From positions 1 through 43,302 of the forward strand of contig JAQVHL010000018.1 in assembly GCA_028696185.1 (NCBI GenBank): a DNA stretch of 43,302 nt, read 5' to 3'. Below, piece by piece: positions 33,133-40,688 of this stretch. This stretch comes from Halothiobacillaceae bacterium (lineage in GTDB: Bacteria > Pseudomonadota > Gammaproteobacteria > Halothiobacillales > Halothiobacillaceae). A model generated the notes under the pieces. The model worked only from the letters and a program-made list of their open reading frames with translations, was not told the DNA's origin and made no database searches. Numbering within the stretch: the first letter of the stretch is position 1; each line of letters opens with the position of its first letter. Both the position numbers and the translations under genes were made by a program.

Positions 33133-33237
33133 ATGCAGCATGCAGGAAGGTGGGCGGTTTTTAGCTAGCGTCTCCAAGGGGATGGAGTAGAGGAATGACC
33201 ACCACAAGGATTGTTCAACACACCAGTCTAGGTATCC

Positions 33238-33351
33238 GGATTCAGTTGTGCATGCGTTTACCAAGGAAAAGCCTTGGGTTTTGGGATTCAGTTGTGCATG
33301 CCGTTGTGCATGCCGTTGTGCATGCGTTTACCAAGGAAAAGCCTTGGGTTT
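33238..33351. repeat. Direct repeats with embedded hairpin and 12-mer iterons
   Basis: GGATTCAGTTGTGCATGC... to ...CCTTGGGTTT occurs at 33238-33281 and again at 33284-33351; the second copy carries two extra 12-bp units of GTTGTGCATGCC. CCAAGG and CCTTGG form the hairpin in each copy. Confidence 0.8.
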
Positions 33352-33523
33352 CAGCCACCACGCGCGCCAGCGCGACGCGGCAGGCAGTGCGTGGGGTCTG
33401 TCTCCAAATTCGGGCGCCCGCGAGCGTCAGCGAGGGGGCATGCGCGGGCCGGGGTCCGCCTGCCCTCGGGGGCAAGTGGGGCGGGCTTCAGCCTGCTCCA
33501 CTTACCCCCAGAGGGGGGGGGAA

Positions 33524-33613
33524 GATGCGACATGCAACATGCAGCATGTGCAATCTGATGTTGCAATGCGACTCACGACATGCGATATGCAGCATGCGAC
33601 ATACAACATACAC
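33524..33613. repeat. Array of degenerate ACATGC-type short repeats
   Basis: CATGC/CATAC words preceded by A or G recur about every 10 bp (one helical turn) for 90 nt, next to the 3' end of the coupling protein gene. Suits cooperative protein binding. Confidence 0.6.
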
Positions 33614-33633
33614 ACTTCGATAATGAGAAGTGT

Positions 33634-35610
33634 TTACCACTCTTCATCGTCAGTCTGGGCCGGGGTGTTTTGTTCATGTTCAACTCGATCTACCTGGGGC
33701 AAGGAGGCCGGGTTGAAGCGCATTTCTTCGCGCTCAAGGAAAAGCGGGTTTTTATGCGGGCGCTTTTTGTATTCGATCTGCACCCTTGCAACCTGGCCTT
33801 GGGTTTTATCAAACACCACTTTCAAAAAGCCTTCGAGCGGCTTTAATCTCGCGATTTCAGCAGGCATGACCAAATATCGCTCCGCCCGGCGGCTGGACAC
33901 CCCGCTTGAATCGCGAACGGACTCCACCCCGAAACTGACCGATTCTGATTTCTCAATCACTTCTTCCTTTCCAAGGATTTCGGCAAGTTTTTTAGCCGTC
34001 TCGTCTTCATCTGTTTTCAGAATTAGCTTGTTTTGCAACCCACCAATGAAAATGCTCATCGCCTCTTTTGAGTACACTTGGGTAAGCTGCTGGATGTTTT
34101 GAATCCCAACCATTGTTGAGATTCCATATTTGCGCGATTGGGTAAGTGCAACATCAAGACTCTGGATTTTCCCCGCGCTTGCCAATTCGTCCAGGGCAAA
34201 GAAAAGATGAAGATCATCACGCGGAACGTCCATCGCCTCATTGAGGGCGATTGACAAAAATACGCTGATGTACGGCTTGATGATTTCATGGATGGACGCA
34301 CTTGAGGAAATGAACAGCCATGAATCCCCCTCTTGGCGTACAAAGTCACGAATTGAAAAACCACCCTCGGCGAAATGCTGAAGGAAACGCAAACCGGGCG
34401 ATGAAACAATCTGCCCGCGAATAGACTGCGATGTTTTGGCGGTTTCTGGATTGATGAGTTGCGCGCCATTTCCATTAACCGATTTCAGGATTTCATGCAA
34501 TTCATGCAGGGGTGTCTTTGCGGCAACGGAATAAATATCCGGCACGGATTTTGAGTTTGCGGCGCAATACTTGATAACATCGGTCAGAACTGTGCGCGCT
34601 GAATTGGACCAAAACGGGTCGCCGCCTTTTGGATCGGGAATAAATTGCTGCGCAAGGAATTCAATATCGGCTTCACGTCGCAAATCGGCAAACAGATTCC
34701 ACCCCTCGCTGCGTTTATCGGCGGGATTGAGAATCACGTCGATACCAGGCCGGTAATAAATGGCGGTGAACTCCCCGGTCGGGTCATAAACGATGGCACG
34801 TTTTTTGGCATTGCGAAGGGAATCGAGCGTGTGCATGATGGCCTGCGATTTTCCCGACCCGGACCCGCCCACGGCGAGCAGGTTTTTAAACAGGGCGTTT
34901 TTGGGCAACTCGACCCCGCCAAATGCAATCCCGCTGGGCGCCTCGCGTTTGATGAGCTTTTTCATTGCCTGAACGCTTATTATTTCAGCCCCGCGCAGCT
35001 TTTCGGATTCACCCGCCTTTTTCCCGGCCTGGCGGAAAATGAAAAGGATAAGGACAAATACCGCCCCACCCAAGGCGGAAATGAAATACAGCCGCATTTT
35101 TACAGGCGCCCACGCCTGCGCCAGCGCGCCCGATTTTTGCAAGGCGTGCAGCATATCTGGGTGGGGAAGACAAAGGCGGGATTCGGGGCCGAGTTTTGAA
35201 TCTACCTCCTCGCCGCCTGGGGTTTTAAGCATTGGGGTTTTAAGCATCTCTGCCAATTCTGGATCGATTTCTTCCAGGGTGTCCCTTTTTCTTTTTTCAA
35301 TTGGCAATGCCTTAAGGTTGATCCCGAAACGCGCAAAATCTTGAAGGGAAAGACATAAAGTTACATCTCTCTCCCAAGGAAAATTTTTTGGTTCAGACTC
35401 AGACCGATTTCCAATTTCAAAAAAATTTAGAGTTAAAGCTGCGCTGGTGGTTTTCAGAATTTTTAATTCATCATGAATTGAATCAGAAGTAAAAACAGGC
35501 CAAGCGGACAGCGCTGCCGCGCCCAGGGCCAGCAGCCCGGCACGGGTTAAACTTGTTGAAAATAAACGGGATTTATGGGTGAGAATTTCGCTTCCGCGCG
35601 TGGTGGACAT
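33634..35610 (-). CDS. traD: Type IV coupling protein (VirD4/TrwB/TraD family)
   Basis: 658 aa, start ATG 35610. Two membrane helices (about 22-40 and 173-193) flank an unusually large periplasmic part of about 130 residues; the cytoplasmic ATPase has Walker A GGSGSGKS (248-255) and Walker B FFALDEL with Asp-Glu at 474-475, followed by the TrwB-type QSRKYG segment. It should bring the relaxase-DNA complex to a T4SS and provide ATPase activity. In the periplasmic part a 15-bp tandem duplication encodes KTPMLKTP. Separated from traI by the candidate oriT. Confidence 0.93.
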   Translation of the reverse strand: MSTTRGSEILTHKSRLFSTSLTRAGLLALGAAALSAWPVFTSDSIHDELKILKTTSAALTLNFFEIGNRSESEPKNFPWERDVTLCLSLQDFARFGINLKALPIEKRKRDTLEEIDPELAEMLKTPMLKTPGGEEVDSKLGPESRLCLPHPDMLHALQKSGALAQAWAPVKMRLYFISALGGAVFVLILFIFRQAGKKAGESEKLRGAEIISVQAMKKLIKREAPSGIAFGGVELPKNALFKNLLAVGGSGSGKSQAIMHTLDSLRNAKKRAIVYDPTGEFTAIYYRPGIDVILNPADKRSEGWNLFADLRREADIEFLAQQFIPDPKGGDPFWSNSARTVLTDVIKYCAANSKSVPDIYSVAAKTPLHELHEILKSVNGNGAQLINPETAKTSQSIRGQIVSSPGLRFLQHFAEGGFSIRDFVRQEGDSWLFISSSASIHEIIKPYISVFLSIALNEAMDVPRDDLHLFFALDELASAGKIQSLDVALTQSRKYGISTMVGIQNIQQLTQVYSKEAMSIFIGGLQNKLILKTDEDETAKKLAEILGKEEVIEKSESVSFGVESVRDSSGVSSRRAERYLVMPAEIARLKPLEGFLKVVFDKTQGQVARVQIEYKKRPHKNPLFLEREEMRFNPASLPQVDRVEHEQNTPAQTDDEEW

Positions 35611-35641
35611 GGAGCTTGGCGCCTTTTTTTTTGATACATCG

Positions 35642-35660
35642 ACTTGCGCCGGGGCGGAAC
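35642..35660 (-). promoter_or_regulatory. GTTCC-N9-CAAGT motif 6 (upstream of traD)
   Basis: Minus strand: GTTCC, GCCCCGGCG, CAAGT, CGA. It ends 31 nt before the traD ATG. GGCGC of the motif can pair with GCGCC in the traD leader, which overlaps its AAGG site. Confidence 0.65.
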
Positions 35661-35682
35661 CGCGCTGCGCGGGCGCGGGGCG

Positions 35683-35708
35683 AAAAAAAACCCGCCGGGC
35701 GGGGCGGG
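35683..35708 (-). terminator. Rho-independent terminator after the replication operon
   Basis: Minus strand: CCCGCC (35703-35708), 6-nt loop, GGCGGG (35691-35696), then eight T (35683-35690). A second, 11-bp hairpin without a T run, CTACCCGCCAC/GTGGCGGGTAG (35741-35766), lies between it and the gene end. Confidence 0.75.
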
Positions 35709-35709
35709 C

Positions 35710-35755
35710 TTTGAGGGGTCTTGAGGCGCTTCAGGCACCCCTACCCGCCACAGGG
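35710..35755 (+). repeat. Dispersed repeat, copy 2
   Basis: Matches 15827-15870 over about 44 nt in the same orientation. Here it leads into the 11-bp hairpin at 35741-35766. Confidence 0.7.
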
Positions 35756-35780
35756 GTGGCGGGTAGGGCAGGAAAACGGC

Positions 35781-36167
35781 TCATGCGCGCTTGGACAGCG
35801 CTTCACGCATGATCATGAGGTGGTGCGCCGCCACCTTGCGGCGCCTTTCCCTTTCCTCCTCGCCGCGCGGCAGGGCGCGCGGCGCAGGCGCATAAGCCAT
35901 TGATTTATGGTCAAAATCCGGCCTGGCGAGACGGAGAAAAACGGCGGGGGTGAGGGGCTGCCCTGGCTCAACCCGCGCGATTTTGCTCAACCCGCGCATC
36001 ACTTCGTCAGCAGTAAGTCGTTCATTTTCAATGAAATCTCCCCACGCTTTTAACCAGTTTTTTGCATCCAGTTCGCTCCTAGTCTGCGCCGCCACGGCGG
36101 GGAAATATGGCCTGAACCTTGCTAGAAGCAGCGCGGCGAGCTGGGCCGGGGTGGCGTGATTACTCAT
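35781..36167 (-). CDS. Replication protein P-like helicase loader
   Basis: 128 aa from ATG 36167 (MSNHATPAQLAAL), overlapping the O-like gene's stop. The pattern RFRPYFPAVAAQTRSELDA then WGDFIENERLTADEV then PLTPAVFLRLARPD follows the phage lambda P-like family (FPA, then ENGIT..EQV, then PSPGQFV). Such proteins load the host DnaB helicase at the origin marked by the O-like protein. Shorter than lambda P (233 aa). Confidence 0.65.
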   Translation of the reverse strand: MSNHATPAQLAALLLARFRPYFPAVAAQTRSELDAKNWLKAWGDFIENERLTADEVMRGLSKIARVEPGQPLTPAVFLRLARPDFDHKSMAYAPAPRALPRGEEERERRRKVAAHHLMIMREALSKRA

Positions 36168-36903
36168 TTTCCACCCCCAGGCGATTGACATAGCTTCCGA
36201 CGTGTGATAATACCGCGCGCATCCAGGGCGGCACCTCCTCCGCCTCGCTTAGCAAAATCCGCGCCACGGTGCTTGGGAAGGCGCGTCCGCGCGGGTCTTT
36301 TTCCTCCGCACGCTTGACAGCGGCGGCGATTTGTGATGGGTGGAACTCATAAATTTTGGAAAGGATCGAGGCGTCCAGCTCGTTCTCTTCCTGATAATGA
36401 ATCCCATTTCCATCGACGCGCAGAGAGGGTGCGCCTCGCGCGCCTGCGGGAGCGCGCGCAGGCGCGCGCGACTCTCTTTTGGGTTCTTTCTTATCTTTTA
36501 GATTCCAGCTTTTAGCTTCGGGGGCATAAATTTCTGCCCGGGGGGAAAATTCTGCCACCTCCCCCTCGACCTCATTTTTCCCCCCAGGGGGAAAATTCTG
36601 CCCCCTCCCCTCGACACCTTTCGATAAAGAAAGGTTGAGGTAATATAAATTACTTAAATTCCTGCCCTGGGCGTCATGGCGATGCTCAATTTTTATCAAT
36701 CCCAAATTTTTTAAATCTTGGATCGCCGCCCGCACCCCGCGCTCGGAGGCTTGCAAGTCCTGTGCCGTGCGCTCATGGCCCGGCCAGCACACCCCGCGCG
36801 GGTCCGCGCGGTCCGCAAGGCGCAGCAAAACCAGTGAATTCAAGCACTTAAGCTGCGTGGAAGATATTATCCTCCAGGCCCATGCCGTGGCTTCCGCGCT
36901 CAT
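36160..36903 (-). CDS. Replication initiator, phage O-like with winged helix
   Basis: 247 aa. The N-terminal winged-helix domain (about 10-95: KCLNSLVLLRLADRAD followed by WPGHERTAQDL then SERGVRAAIQDLKNLGLI) is of the HTH_36 / phage replication O type. A Gly/Pro-rich linker (about 100-135) repeats an 'FxPxG/A-E' pattern whose DNA is the iteron array. A C-terminal conserved part follows (about 175-235, WMRAV). Its start overlaps the upstream gene by four nt (ATGA), and its stop overlaps the P-like gene's ATG. The lambda-type O-P arrangement suggests that the excised element replicates. Confidence 0.75.
   Translation of the reverse strand: MSAEATAWAWRIISSTQLKCLNSLVLLRLADRADPRGVCWPGHERTAQDLQASERGVRAAIQDLKNLGLIKIEHRHDAQGRNLSNLYYLNLSLSKGVEGRGQNFPPGGKNEVEGEVAEFSPRAEIYAPEAKSWNLKDKKEPKRESRAPARAPAGARGAPSLRVDGNGIHYQEENELDASILSKIYEFHPSQIAAAVKRAEEKDPRGRAFPSTVARILLSEAEEVPPWMRAVLSHVGSYVNRLGVENE
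36520..36616. other. Candidate replication origin inside the O-like gene
   Basis: GGGG(C/G)-(A/T)-AAATT-type units recur: GGGGCATAAATTTCTGCCC (36520-36538), GGGGGAAAATTCTGCC (36541-36556) and again GGGGGAAAATTCTGCC (36587-36602), with an inverted TTTTTCCCCCC at about 36575-36585. The two best copies share CTCCCCNTCGAC downstream. AT-rich flanks lie on both sides (36474-36520 and 36619-36665). This matches the lambda layout, where origin iterons lie within the O gene's linker-coding part. Confidence 0.5.
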
Positions 36904-37322
36904 GCCACACCCCCTTGCAGGAACAAATCACCTTGTGTTTCAATCAGTTGCAGCGCCCTTGAGATGCGTTTCCTCGCCCCGCGTGCGCAGCATTCTTCCC
37001 TCGCGGCGCGGACCTGGGCCGCCGCCCAGGCGGCGGTAGCGTCGTCCACCTCACGCCACTTTTCCACCTCCTGGCGTGAATTAACTGATTGATTTAAAAG
37101 GTATTGTTGCCAGTCAAAGCCCGTGCCGGCCAGCTTGGCGCGCGCCCGGCAGGCCGCGCGCAGGGCCGGTTCGGTGAGCTTCCCCTCCTCTTTCAAAACC
37201 CACGCCTCGCTTATAACCTCCTCTTTTTCCAATGATTTTTCGCGCTGGAGCTGGGTCAGAACGATGTTCCACCCCTCGCCACCAAAGAGAGAATGATAAT
37301 TATTCAGGCTTGAATTATTCAT
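36900..37322 (-). CDS. Hypothetical 140-aa protein of the replication operon
   Basis: Charged, mostly helical protein with Asn-rich start (MNNSSLNNYHSLFGG) and Ala/Arg-rich C-terminal part. GGAGG precedes the ATG; its stop overlaps the O-like gene. I do not recognise it. Position suggests a replication or regulatory role. Confidence 0.7.
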   Translation of the reverse strand: MNNSSLNNYHSLFGGEGWNIVLTQLQREKSLEKEEVISEAWVLKEEGKLTEPALRAACRARAKLAGTGFDWQQYLLNQSVNSRQEVEKWREVDDATAAWAAAQVRAAREECCARGARKRISRALQLIETQGDLFLQGGVA

Positions 37323-37325
37323 TTC

Positions 37326-37691
37326 TCAAGCCTCCTGCGCCGGGGTGGAAGGCAGGGGGGTGGAAGGCAGGGGGTTCTTGCGTGGACGCCCACGCCCGCG
37401 CTTGATCGGGGCCGGGGCGGAAGGGGGGGTGGAAGGTGAGGAAGTGGCAGCTGGGGTGGAAGGCTCCAGGGTGGACATCAAGGTTTTTTTAATTTCCTCT
37501 ATTTCCAAACCCATCACCCACAAGTCGAGGGCATAAGTGTTTGAAACAACTACATTCCCTACCCTTCGGCATGGGATTTGCTTTGAGGCGACGTAACGCT
37601 GTGTCGTGGTGAAGGAAAGGCCGAGGTGGCGCGAAATCGCGTCCAGGCCAGAAATGTTTTTCCCAAAATTCCCAAAATTTTCGATTGACAT
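37326..37691 (-). CDS. Small DNA-binding protein: HTH plus AT-hook
   Basis: 121 aa from ATG 37691 (MSIENFGNFG). The N-terminal domain GLDAISRHLGLSFTTTQRYV then KQIPCRRVG resembles a MerR-like/excisionase helix-turn-helix (HTH_17). The C-terminal tail is Pro/Ser/Thr-rich with KRGRGRPRKNP, an AT-hook core (GRPRK). Candidate excisionase/recombination directionality factor or operon repressor. It is the first gene of the replication operon and has an inverted repeat just upstream. A TTG at 37724 is a less likely start. Confidence 0.65.
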   Translation of the reverse strand: MSIENFGNFGKNISGLDAISRHLGLSFTTTQRYVASKQIPCRRVGNVVVSNTYALDLWVMGLEIEEIKKTLMSTLEPSTPAATSSPSTPPSAPAPIKRGRGRPRKNPLPSTPLPSTPAQEA

Positions 37692-37695
37692 TTTT

Positions 37696-37716
37696 GGTTT
37701 TCCATGAAGGAAAACC
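37696..37716 (-). promoter_or_regulatory. Operator-like inverted repeat upstream of the HTH gene
   Basis: GGTTTTCC (37696-37703), 5-nt spacer, GGAAAACC (37709-37716), ending 4 nt before the start codon. It could be a repressor operator or an RNA hairpin masking translation. Confidence 0.55.
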
Positions 37717-37788
37717 GGCCACAAATCAATGTGTTAAGTCAGAATTTGGCGCCCGCGCGGGTGGCGGGCCGGCAAGAGCCGCCCGCGC

Positions 37789-38172
37789 CTAAGCGCGGGC
37801 GTGACGGGGGCGGGGGGAAAAACGCGGGGTGAGGGCAAGGTGAACCACCCCTATTCTTTCAAAAAGAGGGGCGGCTAAGCGCCAAAAGGCGCGGACATCC
37901 AGCCCTGCGCCAGACGTGGCGCATGATAGAACCGGGGCGGCGCCGCGAGCCTGCGCCGCGTAAAAAAACATTCCAACCTCTTCCAGAATCGCGCCCGCCT
38001 CAATTTCAAGCAGGTCACTCCCGCGCCCAGGCGCGGGCTGAAAGATGAAGGATCGCGCCAGTTCAAGCGCCTCCCGCACCTTAACAAAAACGTCAAGCGC
38101 GCCAGCGGGACGGACGCGGCGGCGTGGCGTGAACCACCCCTTTTCCACTTCCATCCCGATAATTTTCGCCAT
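37789..38172 (-). CDS. Hypothetical 127-aa protein near the right end
   Basis: I place the start at ATG 38172 (MAKIIGMEVEKGW); a TTG at 38244 would add 24 aa. No good ribosome site is seen for either. Ala/Arg-rich with a hydrophobic centre; no family recognised. It may be a spurious frame, though it fills the only remaining space near the right end. Confidence 0.4.
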   Translation of the reverse strand: MAKIIGMEVEKGWFTPRRRVRPAGALDVFVKVREALELARSFIFQPAPGRGSDLLEIEAGAILEEVGMFFYAAQARGAAPVLSCATSGAGLDVRAFWRLAAPLFERIGVVHLALTPRFSPRPRHARA

Positions 38173-38261
38173 GATTTTTGAACCACGCGGTGCCAATTGA
38201 ACAATTTCATCATAACAAGCGCGCCAAGGGCCGTCAAGCGGCAAACCCTATATTTTTCAAT

Positions 38262-38308
38262 CGGATAAAATGTTATCCGGCGGTCCAAAATGGTCCAATT
38301 TTGGTCCA
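38262..38308 (+). promoter_or_regulatory. Right-end recombination sites: inverted repeat and arm-type GGTCCA triplet
   Basis: CGGATAA-AATG-TTATCCG is at 38262-38279. GGTCCA then occurs three times (38282, 38292, 38303), the last within TTTTGGTCCA, matching the left end (13412-13421). Further right, CGGTTGTTTTT is directly repeated (38380-38390, 38391-38401). Likely integrase/excisionase binding region. Confidence 0.45.
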
Positions 38309-38412
38309 GTAGACCCCAAAAAATGACGATAATCAGGGGTAACGAGCGGCATCGTCAGGCGTCAAGAGAAAAGCCTAAACGGTTGTTTTTCGGTTGTTTT
38401 TTGATTTTTGGA

Positions 38413-38489
38413 TGGTGTCCCCGGCAGGATTTGAACCTGCGACCTTCCCCTTAGGAGGGGGACGCTCTATCCAGCTGAGCTACGGGGAC
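38413..38489 (-). tRNA. tRNA-Arg (anticodon CCT)
   Basis: Intact 77-nt gene on the minus strand: acceptor GTCCCCG paired with CGGGGAC, D arm GCTCAGCTGGATAGAGC, anticodon loop CTCCTAA (CCT reads AGG), T arm GCAGGTTCAAATCCTGC, and a chromosomally encoded CCA end. It remains intact because the element carries the matching 3' part. Confidence 0.97.
38417..38459. repeat. Right attachment-site repeat (inside tRNA-Arg)
   Basis: 43 nt identical to 13311-13353. The element therefore lies on the 3' side of the intact tRNA, as expected for insertion at a tRNA 3' end. Confidence 0.92.
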
Positions 38490-38726
38490 CGGGATGGCTG
38501 GGCGATGAGAACCCGGCCCGGATTGAGGCCCGGAAGTTTAACAAGCCCCTGTAGCGGCGTCCAATAGGCTCAATCAGGCCAGATTCTTGTCGTGGGCATT
38601 TCAAAGCGCCAAGTCAGGATTCACCCTCTGTTCGGGGGGGCTGGAAAGCATGTTTGCCGTTATGCTTGAGGAATGACTTACGACAGATAACCAACGCATC
38701 GGCCTCGATCAGGAACAGGTATTGCC

Positions 38727-40688
38727 ATGATGATCTTCAAGACCCTCTCCATTGGCCGCCGCATGGGACTTTGGCTCCTCGCGCTCGGCGTGCTGAGCCT
38801 TGCCGGGGCGTCTGCCTATGTGCACGCACTGCGCGGTGACCTCGAAGACCAGGCGCTCGAACGCCGTGCGCATGAGCTGTCCGAGCTGCTCACCCAGCGA
38901 TTGGCAACCAAGTTCGACGTCGGGCTGACCAATGCCGTCACCGTGGCGCGCGACCCGGTCCTGCACATGGCGCTTGAAAGCGGCGACCCGGAAATCGCCC
39001 GTGCGCTGGTAGAAAGCGTGCGCAAGGCCTACGGCCGCCACACCAACTACCAGGGCATTCAGATCCACCTTTTCGACCGCGAGGGACGGGCGTTTTTCGA
39101 CAGCGCCAAACGCCCGGAAGCGGCTGCGGGCACCCCCGCACGTACCGGGGTCGAGCGCGCTCTGTCCGAGCGCAAGACCCAGGCCGTGTTCGACCGCGAC
39201 GCCAGCGGCAACGTGCTGATTCGCGCCTTCGCCCCGATCCTGCGCGGTGACACCCTGCTCGGCGCGGTCGAGCTGACCCAGGGCACCGGCAGCATCAGCC
39301 GTGACTTCGAAAACGAAGGCACGATGTATCTGATGCTACTCGACCGGCGCCACCTGAACGAGACCCAGCCGGCCTGGAAAAACACCGCCATCGGCGAACT
39401 CGTCCTTGCAAACAACAAATGGTACTCCGAACCCGTGGTTGCCTTCGCCCGCGCACTCGACCTGCCCGCACTGCAACAGGGCGGGCGTCTGCTCGACGAG
39501 CGCTGGTTCAGTGTCGGCGTACCGGTGAAGGGCGCCGACGGCACGGTGCTGGCGTTGCACCTGCTCGGCCTGCCCGCTGACGTACTCACCAGCGACATGC
39601 GTGCCGCCACCCGCCTGGCCGACACCCTGCTCATCGCGCTGGCCCTACTCACCGTGCTGCTGGTCGGCGTCACCATGCTGCTGGTTCGCCAGCTTGTCGC
39701 CCGCCCACTGGGACAGATTGCCCAGGCCATGCACTCCATAGCCGAGGGCGAAGGCGACCTCACCCGGCGCATAGACGTTCGTCGGCGCGACGAGATCGGC
39801 GAGGTTGCCCAGCATTTCAATACCTTTGCAGACAAAATCCAGACCCTGGTGCGCCAGATCGCCACTCAGGGCGAGGACGTATCCCGCGCCGCCGACGCCC
39901 TGGAGCAAACCACACTGCACACCCGTGAGGGCGCGCAAGTGCAGCAAACCGAAGTCATCCAGGTTGCCGCCGCCATCACCGAAATGAGCGCCGCCGTCGC
40001 CGAAGTGGCACGCCACGCCCAGCACACCCTGCAATCGACCGAGGAAAGCGAGAAAGAAGTCCGTATTGCCGAAGACTCGATGACCCACCTGGTCGAGGCC
40101 ATAGAGCGCCAGACGACGCAGATCCAGGAAACGGCCAGCGGCATGGGCGCGCTTGCCCAGGAAAGCGAATCCATCGGCGAGGTCGTACGCGTCATCCGCG
40201 ACATCGCCGACCTCACCAACCTTCTGGCCCTGAACGCCGCCATCGAATCCGCCCGCGCAGGCGAACACGGTCGCGGCTTTGCCGTGGTCGCCAACGAAGT
40301 CCGCCAGCTCGCTGCCCGCACCCACGAATCCACCCAATCCATTGAGGAGACCGTGCAACGCCTGCAAACCCGTATACGCGACGCGGTGCAGCGCATGGAT
40401 CATAACCTCGACCAGGCCCAGCGCAGCCTCAATCACGTCCAGGAAACCCAGTCGCACCTGAGCGAAATCGCACAGATGATGCGCCGCATCGCCGAGATGA
40501 ACACGCAGATCGCCACTGCAACTGAAGAAGAGTCCGCCACCACCCACGAACTCTCACGCAGCATCAACCACATCCGCGAAGTGGCCGAGCAATCCACCCT
40601 GCGCGCCGGGGAAACCGCCCGCAGCTCCGAAGCCCTGCTTGATGTCGCCCGAGCCATGCGCGCACAGGTCGAACGGTTCCGGTTCTGA
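38727..40688 (+). CDS. Methyl-accepting chemotaxis protein
   Basis: 653 aa. An N-terminal helix (about 12-32), a periplasmic sensor of about 250 residues (double-cache-like, with [17 protein letters not shown]), a second helix (about 292-318), HAMP (about 318-370) and a long signalling domain with the conserved hairpin tip ([20 protein letters not shown] then [20 protein letters not shown]). No CheR-tethering pentapeptide is seen at the C terminus. AGGAACAGG precedes the ATG. It signals to CheA/CheW; the ligand is unknown. The 299-nt gap after it (40689-40987) holds only a CCCTGC/GCAGGG hairpin near its end. Confidence 0.93.
   Translation: MMIFKTLSIGRRMGLWLLALGVLSLAGASAYVHALRGDLEDQALERRAHELSELLTQRLATKFDVGLTNAVTVARDPVLHMALESGDPEIARALVESVRKAYGRHTNYQGIQIHLFDREGRAFFDSAKRPEAAAGTPARTGVERALSERKTQAVFDRDASGNVLIRAFAPILRGDTLLGAVELTQGTGSISRDFENEGTMYLMLLDRRHLNETQPAWKNTAIGELVLANNKWYSEPVVAFARALDLPALQQGGRLLDERWFSVGVPVKGADGTVLALHLLGLPADVLTSDMRAATRLADTLLIALALLTVLLVGVTMLLVRQLVARPLGQIAQAMHSIAEGEGDLTRRIDVRRRDEIGEVAQHFNTFADKIQTLVRQIATQGEDVSRAADALEQTTLHTREGAQVQQTEVIQVAAAITEMSAAVAEVARHAQHTLQSTEESEKEVRIAEDSMTHLVEAIERQTTQIQETASGMGALAQESESIGEVVRVIRDIADLTNLLALNAAIESARAGEHGRGFAVVANEVRQLAARTHESTQSIEETVQRLQTRIRDAVQRMDHNLDQAQRSLNHVQETQSHLSEIAQMMRRIAEMNTQIATATEEESATTHELSRSINHIREVAEQSTLRAGETARSSEALLDVARAMRAQVERFRF

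Larger units (their letters stand above)
33015..33633. other. Candidate oriT / relaxosome-binding region
   Basis: 619 nt without a gene between the coupling protein and accessory protein genes, the usual oriT position. It holds a perfect 14-bp inverted repeat (33099-33112/33119-33132), a 44-nt direct repeat with an internal CCAAGG-AAAAG-CCTTGG hairpin, three tandem 12-mers GTTGTGCATGCC/G (33291-33326), and a run of near-10-bp ACATGC-type repeats (about 33524-33613), partly mirrored at 33083-33101. A segment GTGCGT-GGG-GTCT (33387-33399) resembles the R388 nick region GTGCGT-ATT-GTCT as I remember it, which would put the nick near 33399. The nick placement is speculative. Confidence 0.45.
13311..38459. 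mobile_element. Integrative mobilizable element inserted in tRNA-Arg(CCT)
   Basis: The ends are 43-bp identical direct repeats (13311-13353 and 38417-38459); the right copy is inside an intact tRNA-Arg and the left copy is a tRNA 3' fragment. One element unit is about 25.1 kb. Contents in order: tyrosine integrase, four toxin-antitoxin modules, lipoproteins, ArdC-like protein, small membrane proteins, TraG, TraN, MOBF relaxase, accessory protein, candidate oriT, coupling protein, O/P-like replication genes and an HTH protein. It lacks a complete type IV secretion system, so it should depend on a helper for transfer. No resistance or metabolic cargo is seen. Autonomous excision and mobility are not shown by sequence. 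Confidence 0.88.

Noticed and set aside
33238-33351. CRISPR-like repeats
   Set aside because: Only two long copies with no regular spacers, plus tandem 12-mers without spacers, beside mobility genes; oriT-type repeats fit better.
13311-38459. Prophage
   Set aside because: Integrase and O/P-like genes are phage-type, but no capsid, tail, terminase, lysis or portal gene is present, whereas relaxase, coupling protein, TraN and TraG are.
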